DNA from: Schoenoplectus triqueter
Taxonomy: Eukaryota > Streptophyta > Magnoliopsida > Poales > Cyperaceae
DNA length: 64,000 bases
Direction: 5' to 3'
NCBI GenBank assembly: GCA_964058805.1
Contig: CAXKVV010001011.1
Span: forward strand, 1 to 64,000
Shown here: piece after piece, positions 38,100-50,039 of the stretch
Layout of the letters: each line of letters opens with the position of its first letter
Numbering within the stretch: position 1 is the first letter of the stretch
The notes under the pieces: generated by a model
Databases searched by the model: none
Told to the model about the DNA's origin: nothing
Seen by the model: only the letters and a program-made list of their open reading frames with translations
Translations under genes and position numbers: made by a program

Positions 38100-41000
38100 G
38101 AACCGCCGCAAAATCAGTCCGGGAGCGCAAAATAAGAAAAGGGGGACCCGACGCCCTCGGAACCGCCAAAAACGAGTCCGGGAGCGCAAAACATGAAAAC
38201 GGGACCCGACGCCCTCCGCACTACCTCAAACGATTTCGGGAGCGCAAAACATGAAAACGAGACCCGACGCCCTCGGAACCGCCGAAAATGAGTCCGGAAG
38301 CGCAAATCAAGAAAACGAGACCCGACACGCCCGGAATCGCCGAAAACGAGTCCGGGTGCGCAAAACATGAAAACGGGACCCGACGCCCCCCTTACCGCCG
38401 AAAACGTGTCAGGGAGCGCAAAACATGAAAACGGGACCCGACGCCCTCGGAACCGCCGAAAACGAGTCCGGGAGCGCAAAACATGAAAATGGGAGCCGAC
38501 ACCCTCCGCACCGCCGAAAACGTGTCCGGGAGCGCAAAACATGAAAACGGGACCCGACGCCCTCCGCACAGCCGAAAACGTGTCCGGGAGCGCAAAACAT
38601 GAAAACGGGACCCGACGCCCACGAAACCGCCGAAAACGAGTCCGGGAGCGCAAAACATGAAAACGGGTCCCGACGCCCTCCGCACGGCCGAAAACGAGTC
38701 CGGGAGCGCAAAACATGAAAACGGGACCCGACGCCCTCCGCACCGCCGAAAACGTGTCCGGGAGCGCAAAACATGAAAACGGGACCCGACGCCCTCCGCA
38801 TCGCCGAAAACGAGTCCGGGAGCGCAAAACATGAAAACGGGACCCGACGCCCTCCGCACAGCCGAAAACGTGTCCGGGAGCGCAAAACATGAAAACGGGA
38901 CCCGACGCCCTCCGCATCGCCGAAAACGAGTCCGGGAGCGCAAAACATGAAAACGGGACCCGAAGCCCTCCGCACCGCCGAAAACGTGTCCGGGAGCGCA
39001 AAACATGAAAACGGGACCCGACGCCCCCCGCACCGCCAAAAACGTGTCAGGGAGCGCAAAACATGAAAACGGGACCCGACGCCCTCGGAACCGCCGAAAA
39101 CGAGTCCGGGAGAGCAAAACATGAAAATAGGAGCCGACACCCTCCGCACCGCCGAAAACGTGTCCGGGAGCGCAAAACATGAAAACGGGACCCGACGCCC
39201 TCCGCACAGCCGAAAACGTATCCGGGAGCGCAAAACATGAAAACGGGACCCGACGCCCACGAAACCGCCGAAAACGAGTCCGGGAGCGCAAAACATGAAA
39301 ACGGGTCCCGACGCCCTCCGCACGGCCGAAAACGAGTCCGGGAGCGCAAAACATGAAAACGGGACCCGACGCCCTCCGCACCGCCGAAAACGTGTCCGGG
39401 AGCGCAAAACATGAAAACGGGACCCGACGCCCTCCGCATCGCCGAAAACGAGTCCGGGAGCGCAAAACATGAAAACGGGACCCGACGCCCTCCGCCCAGC
39501 CGAAAACGTGTCCGGGAGCGCAAAACATGAAAACGGGACCCGACGCCCTCCGCAACGCCGAAAACGAGTCCGGGAGCGCAAAACATGAAAACGGGACCCG
39601 AAGCCCTCCGCACCGCCGAAAACGTGTCCGGGAGCGCAAAACATGAAAACGGGACCCGACGCCCTCCGCACAGCCGAAAACGTGTTCGGGAGCGCAAAAC
39701 ATGAAAACGGGACCCGACGCCCACGAAACCGCCGAAAACGAGTCCGGGAGCGCAAAACATGAAAACGGGTCCCGACGCCCTCCGCACGGCCGAAAACGAG
39801 TCCGGGAGCGCAAAACATGAAAACGGGACCCGACGCCCTCCGCACCGCCGAAAACGTGTCCGGGAGCGCAAAACATGAAAACGGGACCCGACGCCCTCCG
39901 CATCGCCGAAAACGAGTCCGGGAGCGCAAAACATGAAAACGGGACCCGACGCCCTCCGCACCGCCGCAAATCAGTCCGGGAGCGCAAAACATGAAAACGA
40001 GACCCGACGCGCCCGGAACCGCCGAAAACGAGTCCGGGAGCGCAAAACATGAAAACGGGACCCGACGCCCTCCGCACCGCCGAAAATGTGTCCGGGAGCG
40101 CAAAACATTAAAACGGGACCCGACGCCCTCCGCACCGCCGAAAACGTGTCCGGGAGCGCAAAACATGAAAACGGGACCCGACGCCCTCCGCACCGCCGAA
40201 AACGAGTCCGGGAGCGCAAAACATGAAAACGGGACCCGACGCCCTCCGCACCGCCGAAAACGAGTCCGGGAGCGCAAAACATGAAAACGGGACCCGACGC
40301 CCTCCGCACCGCCGAAAACGTGTCCGGGAGCGCAAAACATTAAAACGGGACCCGACGCCCTCCGCACGGCCTCAAACGATTTCGGGAGCGCAAAACATGA
40401 AAACGAGACCCGACGCCCTCGGAACCGCCTCAAACGATTTCGGGAGCGCAAAACATGAAAACGAGACCCGACGCCCTCGGAACCGCCGAAAACGAGTCCG
40501 GAAGCGCAAATCAAGATAACGAGACCCGACACGCCCGGAACCGCCGAAAACGAGTCTGGGAGCGCAAAACATGAAAACGGGACCCGACGCCCTCCGTACC
40601 GCCGAATACGTGTCCGGGAGCGCAAAACATAAAACGGGACCCGACGCCCTCGGAACCGCCGAAAACGAGTCCGGAAGCGCAAAACAAGAAAACGAGACCC
40701 AACGCGCCCGGAACCGCCGAAGACGAGTCCGGGAGCGCAAAACATGAAAACGGGACCCGACGCCCTCCGCACAGCCGAAAACGTGTCCGGGAGCGCAAAA
40801 CATGAAAACAGGACCCGACGCCCTCGGAACCGCCGAAAACGAGTCCGGGAGCGCAAAACATGAAAACGGGACCCGACACCAACGAAACCGCCGAAAACGA
40901 CCCCGGGAGCGCAAAACATGAAAACGGGACCCGACGCCCTCCGCACGGCCGAAAACGAGTCCGGGAGCGCAAAACATGAAAACGGGACCCGACGCCCTCC

Positions 41001-44000
41001 TCACCGCCGAAAACGTGTCCGGGAGCGCAAAACATGAAAACGAGACCCGACGCCCTCCGCATCGCCGAAAACGAGTCCGGGAGCGCAAAACATGAAAACG
41101 GGACCCGATGCCCTCCGCACCGCCGCAAATCAGTCCGGGAGCGCAAAACATGAAAACGAGACCCGACGCGCCCGGAACCGCCGAAAACGAGTCCGGGAGC
41201 GCAAAACATGAAAACGAGACCCGACACCCTCCGCACCGCCGAAAATGTGTCCGAGAGCGCAAAACATTAAAATGGGACCCGACGCCCTCCGCACCGCCGA
41301 AAATGTGTCCGGGAGCGCAAAACATTAAAATGGGACCCGACGCCATCCGCACCGCCGAAAACGTGTCCGGGAGCGCAAAACATGAAAACGGGACCCGACG
41401 CCCTCGGAAACGAGTCTGGGAGCGCAAAACATGAAAACGGGACCCGACGCCCTCCGCACTGCCGAAAACGAGTCCGGGAGCGCAAAACATGAAAACGGGA
41501 CCCGACGCCGTCTGTACCGTCGAAAACGAGTCTTGGAGCGCAAAACATGAAAATGGGACCCGACGCCCTCGGCACCGCCGAAAATGTGTCCGGGAGCGCA
41601 AAACATTAAAATGGGACCCGACGCCCTCCGCACCGCAGAAAATGTGTCCGGGAGCGCAAAACATTAAAATGGGACCCGACGCCCTCCGAACCGCCGAAAA
41701 CGTGTCCGGGAGCGCAAAACATGAAAACGGAACCCGACGCCCTCGGAACCGCCGAAAACGAGTCCGGGAGCGCAAAACTTGAAAACGGGACCCGACGCCC
41801 ATGGAACCGTCGATAACGAGTACGGGAGCGCAAAATATGAAAATGGGACACGACGCCCTCCGCACCGCCGAAACCGTGTCCGGGGGCGCAAAATAAGAAA
41901 GGGGGACCCGACGCCCTCGGAACCGCCAAAAACGAGTCCGGGAGCGCAAAACATGAAAACGGGACCCGACGCCCTCCGCACTACCTCAAACGATTTCGGG
42001 AGCGCAAAACATGAAAACGAGACCCGACGCCCTCGGAACCGCCGAAAACGAGTACGGAAGCGCAAATCAAGAAAACGAGACCCGACACGCCCGGAACCGC
42101 CGAAAACGAGTCCGGGTGCGCAAAACATGAAAACGGGACCCGACGCCCCCCGCACCGCCGAAAACGTGTCCGGGAGCGCAAAACATGAAAACGGGACCCG
42201 ACGCCCTCGGAACCGCCGAAAACGAGTCCGGGAGCGCAAAACATGAAAATGGGAGCCGACACCCTCCGCACCGCTGAAAACGTGTCCGGGAGCGCAAAAC
42301 ATGAAAACGGGACCCGACGCCCTCCGCACAGCCGAAAACGTGTCCGGGAGCGCAAAACATGAAAACGGGACCCGACGCCCACGAAACCGCCGAAAACGAG
42401 TCCGGGAGCGCAAAACATGAAAACGGGTCCCGACGCCCTCCGCACGGCCGAAAACGAGTCCGGGAGCGCAAAACATGAAAACGGGACCCGACGCCCTCCG
42501 CACCGCCGAAAACGTGTCCGGGAGCGCAAAACATGAAAACGGGACCCGACGCCCTCCGCATCGCCGAAAACGAGTCCGGGAGCGCAAAACATGAAAACGG
42601 GACCCGACGCCCTCCGCACCGTCGAATACGTGTCCGGGAGCGCAAAACATAAAACGGGACCCGACGCCCTCGGAACCGCCGAAAACGAGTCCGGAAGCGC
42701 AAAACAAGAAAACGAGACCCAACGCGCCCGGAACCGCCGAAGACGAGTCCGGGAGCGCAAAACATGAAAACGGGACCCGACGCCCTCCGCCCAGCCGAAA
42801 ACGTGTCCGGGAGCGCAAAACATGAAAACGGGACCCGACGCCCTCCGCATCGCCGAAGACGAGTCCGGGAGCGCAAAACATGAAAACGGGACCCGACGCC
42901 CTCCGCACAGCCGAAAACGTGTCCGGGAGCGCAAAACATGAAAACAGGACCCGACGCCCTCGGAACCGCCGAAAACGAGTCCGGGAGCGCAAAACATGAA
43001 AACGGGACCCGACACCAACGAAACCGCCGAAAACGAGTCCGGGAGCGCAAAACATGAAAACTGGACCCGACGCCCTCCGCACGGCCGAAAACGAGTCCGG
43101 GAGCGCAAAACATGAAAACAGGACCCGACGCCCTCCTCACCGCCGAAAACGTGTCCGGGAGCGCAAAACATGAAAACGGGACCCGACGCCCTCCGCATCG
43201 CCGAAAACGAGTCCGGGAGAGCAAAACATGAAAACGGGACCCGATGCCCTCCGCACCGCCGCAAATCAGTCCGGGAGCGCAAAACATGAAAACGAGACCC
43301 GACGCGCCCGGAACCGCCGAAAACGAGTCCGGGAGCGCAAAACATGAAAACGGGACCCGACACCCTCCGCACCGCCGAAAATGTGTCCGGGAGCGCAAAA
43401 CATTAAAATGGGACCCGACGCCCTCCGCACCGCCGAAAACGTGTCCGGGAGCGCAAAACATGAAAACGGGACCCGACGCCCTCCGCACCGCCGAAAACGT
43501 GTCCGGGAGAGCAAAACATGAAAACGGGACCCGACGCCCTCCGCACCGCCAAAAACGTGTCCCGGAGCGCAAAACATGAAAACGGGACCCGACGCCCTCC
43601 GCACCGCCGAAAACGTGTCCGGGAGCGCAAAACATGAAAACGGGACCCGACGCCCTCCGCACTGTCTCAAACGATTTCGGGAGCGCAATACATGAAAACG
43701 AGACCCGATGCCCTCGGAACCGTCGAAAACGAGTCCGGAAGCGCAAATCATGATAACGAGACCCGACACGCCCGGAACCGCCGAAAACGAGTCCGGGAGT
43801 GCAAAACATGATAACGGGACCCGACGCCCTCCGCACCGCCGAAAACGTGTCCGGGAACGCAAAACATAAAACGGGACCCGACGCCCTCGGAACCGCCGAA
43901 AACGAGTCCGGAAGCGCAAAACAAGAAAACGAGACCCAACGCGCCCGGAACCGCCGAAAACGAGTCCGGGAGCGCAAAACATGAAAACGGGACCCGACGC
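38100..44000. repeat. Satellite sub-array with its own local higher-order structure
   Basis: The monomer order differs from the 9-38 kb super-units. A GGGTCCCGACGCCC variant followed by GCACGGCCG recurs near 38664, 39303, 39767 and 42425. A block starting near 41108 returns at 43244 (offset 2,136 bp). Variants unique to this part include GACACCAACGAAACC and a shortened ACATAAAACGGG monomer (40628, 42647 and 43866). Long antisense open frames here follow from the monomer. Confidence 0.75.
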
Positions 44001-47000
44001 CCTCCGCACTGCCTCAAACGATTTCGGGAGCGCAAAACATGAAAACGAGACCCGACGCCCTCGGAACCGCCGAAAACGAGTCCGGAAGCGCAAATCAAGA
44101 AAACGAGACCCGACACGCCCGGAACCACCGAAAACGAGTCCGGGAGCGCAAAACATGAAAACGGGACCCGACGCCCTCCGCACCGCCGAAAACGTGTCCC
44201 GGAGCGCAAAACATAAAACGGGACCCGACGCCCTCGGAACCGCCGAAAACGAGTCCGGGAGCGCAAAACATGAAAACGGGACCCGACGCCGTCCGTACCG
44301 CCGAAAACGTGTCCGGGAGCGCAAAACATGAAAATGGGACCCGACGCCCTCGGAACCGCCGAAAACGAGTCCGGTAGCGCAAAACATGAAAACGGGACCC
44401 GACGCCCTCCGCACCGCCGAAGACGTGTCCGGGAGCGCAAAACATGAAAACGGGACCCGACGCCCTCCGCACCGCCGCAAATCAGTCCGGGAGCGCAAAA
44501 TATGAAAGCGGGACTCGAAGCCCTCGGTACCGCCGAAAATGAGTCCGGGAGCGCAAAACAAGAAAACGGGACCCGACGCCCTAGGAACCGCCGAAAACGA
44601 GTCCGGGAGCGCAAAGCATGAAAACGGGACCCGACGCCCTCGGAACCGCCGAAAACGAGTCCGGGAGCGCAAAACATGAAAACGGGACTCGACGTCTACG
44701 GAACCGTCGAAAACGAGTCCGGAAGCGCAAAATATGAAAATGGGACCCGACGCCCTCCGCACCGCCGAAAACGTGTCCGGGAGCGCAAAAAAAGAAAACG
44801 GGACCCGACGCCCTTCGCACCGCCGCAAATCAGTCCGGGAGCGCAAAATATGAAAGCGGGACCCGACGCCCTCGGAACCGCCGAAAATGAGTCCTGGAGC
44901 GCAAAACATGAAAACGGGACCCGACCCCCTAGGAACCGCCGAAAACGAGTCCGGGAGTGCAAAACATGAAAACGGGACCCGACGCCCTCGGAACCGCCGA
45001 AAACGAGTCTGGGAGCGCAAAACATGAAAACGGGACTCGACGCATACGGAATCGTCGAAAACGAGTCCGGGAGCGCAAAATATGAAAATGGGACCCGAGG
45101 CCCTCCGCACCGCCGAAAACGTGTCCGGGAGCGCAAAACATGAAAACGGGACCCGACGCCCTCCGCACCGTCGCAAATCAGTCTGGGAGCGCAAAATATG
45201 TAAGCGGTACCTGACGCCCTCTGCACCGCCGAAAACGTGTCCGGGAGCGCAAAACAAGAAAACGGGACCCGACGGCCTCAGAACCGCCGAAAATGAGTCC
45301 GGAAGCGCAAAACATGAAAACGAGACCCGACGCGCCCGGAACCGCCGAAAACGTGTCCGGGAGCGCAAAACTTGAAAACGGGACCCGACGCCCACGGAAA
45401 CGTCGAAAACGAGTCCGGGAGCGCAAAATATGAAAATGGGACCCGACGCCCTCCGCACCGCCGAAAACGTGTCCGGGAGCGCAAAACATTAAAACGGGAC
45501 CCGACGCCATCGGAACCGCTGAAAACGAGTCCTGGAGCGCAAAACATGAAAATGGGACCCGACGCCCTCGGCACCGCCGAAAACGAGTCCGGGAGCGCAA
45601 AACATGAAAACGGGACCCGACGCCGTCCGTACCGTCGAAAACGAGTCTTGGAGCGCAAAACATGAAAATGGGACCCGACGCCCTCCGCACCGCTGAAACC
45701 GTGTCCGGGAGCGCAAAACATGAAAACGGGACCCGACGCCCTCCGCACCGCCGCAAAATCAGTCTGGGAGCGCAAAATATGAAATGGGGACCCGACACCC
45801 TCGGAACCGCCGAAAACGAGTCCGGGAGCGCAAAACATGGAAACGGGACCCGACGCCGTCCGTACCGTCGAAAACGAGTCTTGGAGCGCAAAACATGAAA
45901 ATGGGACCCGACGCCCTCCGCACCGCCGAAAACGTGTCCGGGAGCGCAAAACATGAAAACGAGACCCGACGCCCTCCGCACCGCCGAAAACGTGTCCGGG
46001 AGCGCAAAATATGAAAACGGGACCCGACGCCATCGGAACCGCCGAAAACGAGTCTGGGAGCGCAATACTTGAAATCGGGACCCGACGCCCACGGAACCGT
46101 CGAAAACGAGTCCGGGGGCGCAAAATATGAAAATGGGACCCGACGCCCTCTGCACCGCCGAAAACGTGTCCGGGAGCGCAAAACATGAAAACGGGACCCG
46201 ACGCCCTCCGCACCGCCGCAAATCAGTCCGGGAGCGCAAAATATGAAAGCGGGACTCGAAGCCCTCGGTACCGCCGAAAATGAGTCCGGGAGCGCAAAAC
46301 AAGAAAACGGGACCCGGCGCCCTAGGAACCGCCGAAAACGAGTCCGGGAGCGCAAAGCATGAAAACGGGACCCGACGCCCTCGGAACCGCCGAAAACGAG
46401 TCCGGGAGCGCAAAACATGAAAACGGGACTCGACGCCTACGGAACCGTCGAAAACGAGTCCGGAAGCGCAAAATATGAAAATGGGACCCGACGCCCTCCG
46501 CACCGCCGAAAACGTGTCCGGGAGCGCAAAACATGAAAACGGGACCCGACGCCCTCCGCATCGCCGCAAATCAGTCTGGGAGCGCAAAATATGAAAGCGG
46601 GACCTGACGCCCTCCGCACCGCCTAAAACGTGTCCGGGAGCGCAAAACATGAAAACGGGACCCGACGGCCTCCGTACCGTCGAAAACGAGTCTTGGAGCG
46701 CAAAACATGAAAATGGGACCCGACGCCCTCCGCACCGCCGAAAACGTGTCCGGGAGCGCAAAACTTGAAAACGGGACCCGACGCCCACGGAAACGTCGAA
46801 AACGAGTCCGGGAGCGCAAAATATGAAAATGGGACCCGACGCCCTCCGCACCGCCGAAAACGTGTCCGGGAGCGCAAAACATTAAAACGGGACCCGACGC
46901 CATCGGAACCGCCGAAAACGAGTCCTGGAGTGCAAAACATGAAAATGGGACCCGACGCCCTCGGCACCGCCGAAAACGAGTCCGGGAGCGCAAAACATGA

Positions 47001-48608
47001 AAACGGGACCCGACGCCGTCCGTACCGTCGAAAACGAGTGTTGGAGCGCAAAACATGAAAATGGGACCCGACGCCCACCGCACCGCCGAAACCGTGTCCG
47101 GGAGCGCAAAACATGAAAACGGGACCCGACGCCCTCCGCACCGCCGCAAAATCAGTCTGGGAGCGCAAAATATGAAAGGGGGACCCGACGCCCTCGGAAC
47201 CGCCGAAAACGAGTCCGGGAGCGCAAAACATGAAAACAGGACCCGACGCCCTCCGCACCGCCGAAAACGTGTCCGGGAGCGCAAAACTTGAAAACGGGAC
47301 CCGACGCCCACGGAAACGTCGAAAACGTGTCCGGGAGCGCAAAACATGAAAATGGGACCCGACGCCCTCCGCACCGCCGAAAACGTGTCCGGGAGGGCAA
47401 AACATTAAAATGGGACCCGACGCCCTCCGCACCGCCGAAAACGTGTCTGGGAGGGCAAAACATGAAAATGGGACCCGACGCCCTCCGCACCGCCGAAAAT
47501 GTTTCCGGGAGCGCAAAACATTAAAATGGGACCCGACGCCCTCCGCACCGCCGAAAACGAGTCCGGGAGCGCAAAACATGAAAACGGGACCCGACGCCCT
47601 CGGAACCGCCGAAAACGAGTCCGGGAGCGCAAAATATGAAAATGGGACCCGACGCCCTCTGCACCGCCGAAACCGTGTCCGGGAGCGCAAAACATGAAAA
47701 CGGGACCCGACGCCCTTCGCACCGCCGCAAAATCAGTCTGGGAGCGCAAAATATGAAAGGGGGACCCGACGCCCTCGGAACCGCCGAAAACGAGTCCGGG
47801 AGCGCAAAACATGAAAACGGGACTCGACGCCCTCCGCACCGCCTCAAACGATTTCGGGAGCGCAAAACATGAAAACGGGACCCGACGCCCTCGGAACCGC
47901 CGAAAACGAGTCCGGAAGCGCAAAACAAGAAAACGAGACCCGACGCGCCCGGAACCGCCGAAAACGAGTCCGGGAGCGCAAAACATGAAAACGGGACCCG
48001 ACGCCCTCCACACCGCCGAAAACGTGTCCGGGAGCGCAAAACATGAAAACGGGACCCGACGCCGTCGGAACCGCCGAAAACGAGTCCGGGAGCGCAAAAC
48101 ATGAAAATGGGAGCCGACACCCTCCGCACCGCCGAAAACGTGTCCGGGAGCGCAAAACATAAAAACGGGACCCGACCCCCTCGGAACCGCCGAAAACGAG
48201 TTCGGGAGCGCAAAACATGAAAACGGGACCCTACGCCCTCCGCACCGCCGAAAACGTGTCCGGGAGCGCATAACATGAAAACGGGACCCGACGCCCTCGG
48301 AACCGCCGAAAACGAGTCCGGGAGCGCAAAACATGAAAATGGGAGCCGACACCCTCCGCACCGCCGAAAACGTGTCAGGGAGCGCAAAACATGAAAACAG
48401 AACCGACCCCCTCGGAACCGCCGAAAAGGAGTCCGGGAGCGCAAAACATGAAAACGGGACCCTACGCCCTCCGCACCGCCGAAAACGTGTCCGGGAGCGC
48501 ATAACATGAAAACGGGACCCGACGCCCTCGGAACCGCCGAAAACGAGTTCGGGAGCGCAAAACATGAAAATGGGAGCCGACACCCTCCGCACCGCCGAAA
48601 ACGTGTCC
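44001..48608. repeat. Right-edge satellite sub-array, more diverged
   Basis: Still 58-bp based, but with more private substitutions. One block repeats at offset 1,741 bp (44511 versus 46252, marked by GGACTCGAAGCCCTCGG). Another repeats at offset 1,393 bp (45489 versus 46882). No multi-kilobase near-identical duplication is seen here, unlike the 11-37 kb part. The array ends at about 48608 within a truncated monomer. Confidence 0.75.
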
Positions 48609-48691
48609 GGAGAGCGATGCATTAGACTTTTTACGTTCACAATCTTAGGACTTCAAATCTAAAACGTAAAAAGTCTAATGCATCGCTCTCC
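48609..48691. repeat. Foldback: perfect 29-bp inverted repeat at the array edge
   Basis: The arm at 48609-48637 begins GGAGAGCGATGCATTAGAC. The arm at 48663-48691 is its exact reverse complement, ending GTCTAATGCATCGCTCTCC. The loop is 25 bp. The first arm abuts the last truncated satellite monomer (CGTGTCC). No target-site duplication is visible around the 83-bp structure, so calling it a MITE would be speculative. Confidence 0.9.
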
Positions 48692-48778
48692 AATTGCGTC
48701 GGGTTTTTGACACCTCTAATCACAATCTTAGGACTTCAAATCTCAAACGTAAAAAGTCTAATGCATCGCTCTCCAATT
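48638..48778. repeat. Tandem 58-bp direct repeat next to the array (unrelated to the satellite sequence)
   Basis: CACAATCTTAGGACTTCAAA and the 38 bases that follow occur at 48638-48695 and 48721-48778 with one mismatch (A versus C at the 24th base). The copies are separated by 25 bp, a period of 83 bp. The unit is AT-rich and does not resemble the satellite monomer; the shared length of 58 bp may be coincidence. The second half of each unit is the foldback arm. Confidence 0.9.
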
Positions 48779-49178
48779 AGCGGTTCATATCTTTGTATTC
48801 TTCTTCTGATATGGTTGAACTTCAACAACTTTCCTAAAAATCAAGTCCTATATAAAATATTCCATATATATTCCTGTTTTAAAGTTCCTACTAGCAAAAT
48901 ATCGTATTTAATTTGTCATGATTTAACAAATTTCTGAATATACCTCAAAATTTTTACAAAAAATAGTTGCTTGAGATTTTTCGTAACTGCCAATGTTCCT
49001 TTCCTTGTCGGAAGACAGAAGTAAAAAGAAAACAAAAATTGAATTTTTTTTTTAATAAAGAGCGGATATACTTATGATAGCAAGAGAAGAAGGGCAAATT
49101 CGTCACCAAGTAGAAATATTAGTGAATTGAGAGAGAGCTGATCCTAGTAAATAGAGGAGTGTCCGAAGCAGTCGAGCA
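48779..49178. other. AT-rich intergenic DNA / upstream region of the leucyl-tRNA synthetase gene
   Basis: About 400 bp of AT-rich sequence between the array-edge repeats and the gene's leader. I see no open frame with recognisable content and no clear TATA box in a supported position. It is probably the core upstream region of the gene, since the next elements are housekeeping-type promoter motifs. Confidence 0.5.
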
Positions 49179-49196
49179 GGGCCATCAAAAACCCTA
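49179..49196 (+). promoter_or_regulatory. GGGCC and telo-box motifs of the leucyl-tRNA synthetase promoter
   Basis: GGGCC at 49179-49183 is followed by AAAACCCTAG at 49187-49196. The telo-box (AAACCCTA) combined with GGCCCA/TGGGCC-type site II motifs is an established signature of plant translation-machinery promoters, which suits the gene downstream. A pyrimidine-rich leader follows (about 49220-49334). Confidence 0.6.
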
Positions 49197-49335
49197 GATC
49201 CTGCTGTGTCTGTGCGGCTGTGCGCTGTCCCTCTCTTCGTCATCTTATTTATCTACTTTTTTTTTTGTCATCTCCCCTACTTCTGGCGTCTCTCCGCCTC
49301 TTCAACTTCCTCAGGCGCTCCTATCAATTCTCTAG

Positions 49336-50035
49336 GTATTTAAATGAACTTCTTATTTACTGATTATATATGAATGTACTGACATCACCTTGTCTGTTCT
49401 ACCGAGTTATAACGACATTAAACTGTTCTTCCGAGTTAGAGCTGGGGATTATATATGCTTTATTTTTTTTCTCTTCCAATTCTTTACTTTGTCTAGATCT
49501 CTTATAATTTTCTATCCCATCTGGTTGTAACTTTTTTTTTAAAAAAAAAGCTAGTCATTTGCTGGCTTTAGAGGGCAATATTCTAGTCTCACATTTGCAT
49601 TCAGTTTATTGTTGTAGATTTCTCATACTAAAATAAAATTAAGTGATCTATGGATTACTAGTCGTGGTGCTGATACTTCGCCATAATTGGGTTAAATTTT
49701 GTTTTTTCTTCTCAATTGTTAAATCTGGTGATTCTTTAATAATAACCAAGTACTTTTAAGTTTCTAACTAAGGTTTGGTCCCAGATACATCAAAGAAAAC
49801 TTTGAAAGTAGTTAGACTTTTTCAGAAATCCTTTGGATGACAATGTTTATCTAAGGTAACAGTTTAAGGCCTTATTTCCTTAATAAGTTTGCAAATTCCA
49901 GTACAGTGAGAATAATTATCATCTTATAAACCTGTCTCCGAAGTTTGTTTGATTACTTTTTTTGTTCTCCATTATTAAATTCAGAACATAAATGAACAAA
50001 TCTTGATTTCACTTTTCTTTTCTGCATCCAATCAG
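49336..50035 (+). other. Probable 5'-UTR intron of the leucyl-tRNA synthetase gene
   Basis: A donor-like CTAG|GTATTT at 49336 and an acceptor TGCATCCAATCAG ending at 50035 bound a 700-bp T-rich segment. The acceptor is only four bases before the ATG at 50040. The segment has no coding content, and the exon upstream is a CT-rich leader. Predicted from splice signals only. Confidence 0.55.
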
Positions 50036-50039
50036 AGAG

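Larger units (their letters stand above)
9248..48608. repeat. 58-bp satellite array, right arm (about 680 monomers)
   Basis: This continues the left arm in the same orientation and phase for about 39.4 kb without foreign DNA. Subclasses seen repeatedly are the canonical GTGTCC and GAGTCC types, a GCCTCAAACGATTTCGGG type, a CCGGAAGCGCAAATCAAG type with GACACGCCCGG, a GCCGCAAATCAG type and a CCCTAGGAACC type. Runs of subclasses recur in fixed order, giving nested higher-order repeats. The consensus has no TTA, CTA or TCA on the plus strand, so every antisense frame is open. Long antisense frames (for example 35313-38189, 24259-26883 and 38409-40946) follow from this and are not annotated as genes. 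No RNA gene is seen. Confidence 0.97.

Noticed and set aside
9248..48608. Dozens of long antisense and shorter sense open frames (up to 958 codons) as protein genes
   Set aside because: They run across monomer borders in all three antisense phases, start and stop wherever a variant creates a stop, have no promoter or splice context, and follow from the stop-free 58-bp unit.
9248..48608. CRISPR array
   Set aside because: There are no unique spacers between repeats; units are contiguous, 58 bp, in a plant genome, with no cas genes.
48707..48937. 76-codon open frame just after the array
   Set aside because: It starts inside the duplicated 58-bp direct repeat, and the rest is AT-rich upstream DNA of LeuRS.
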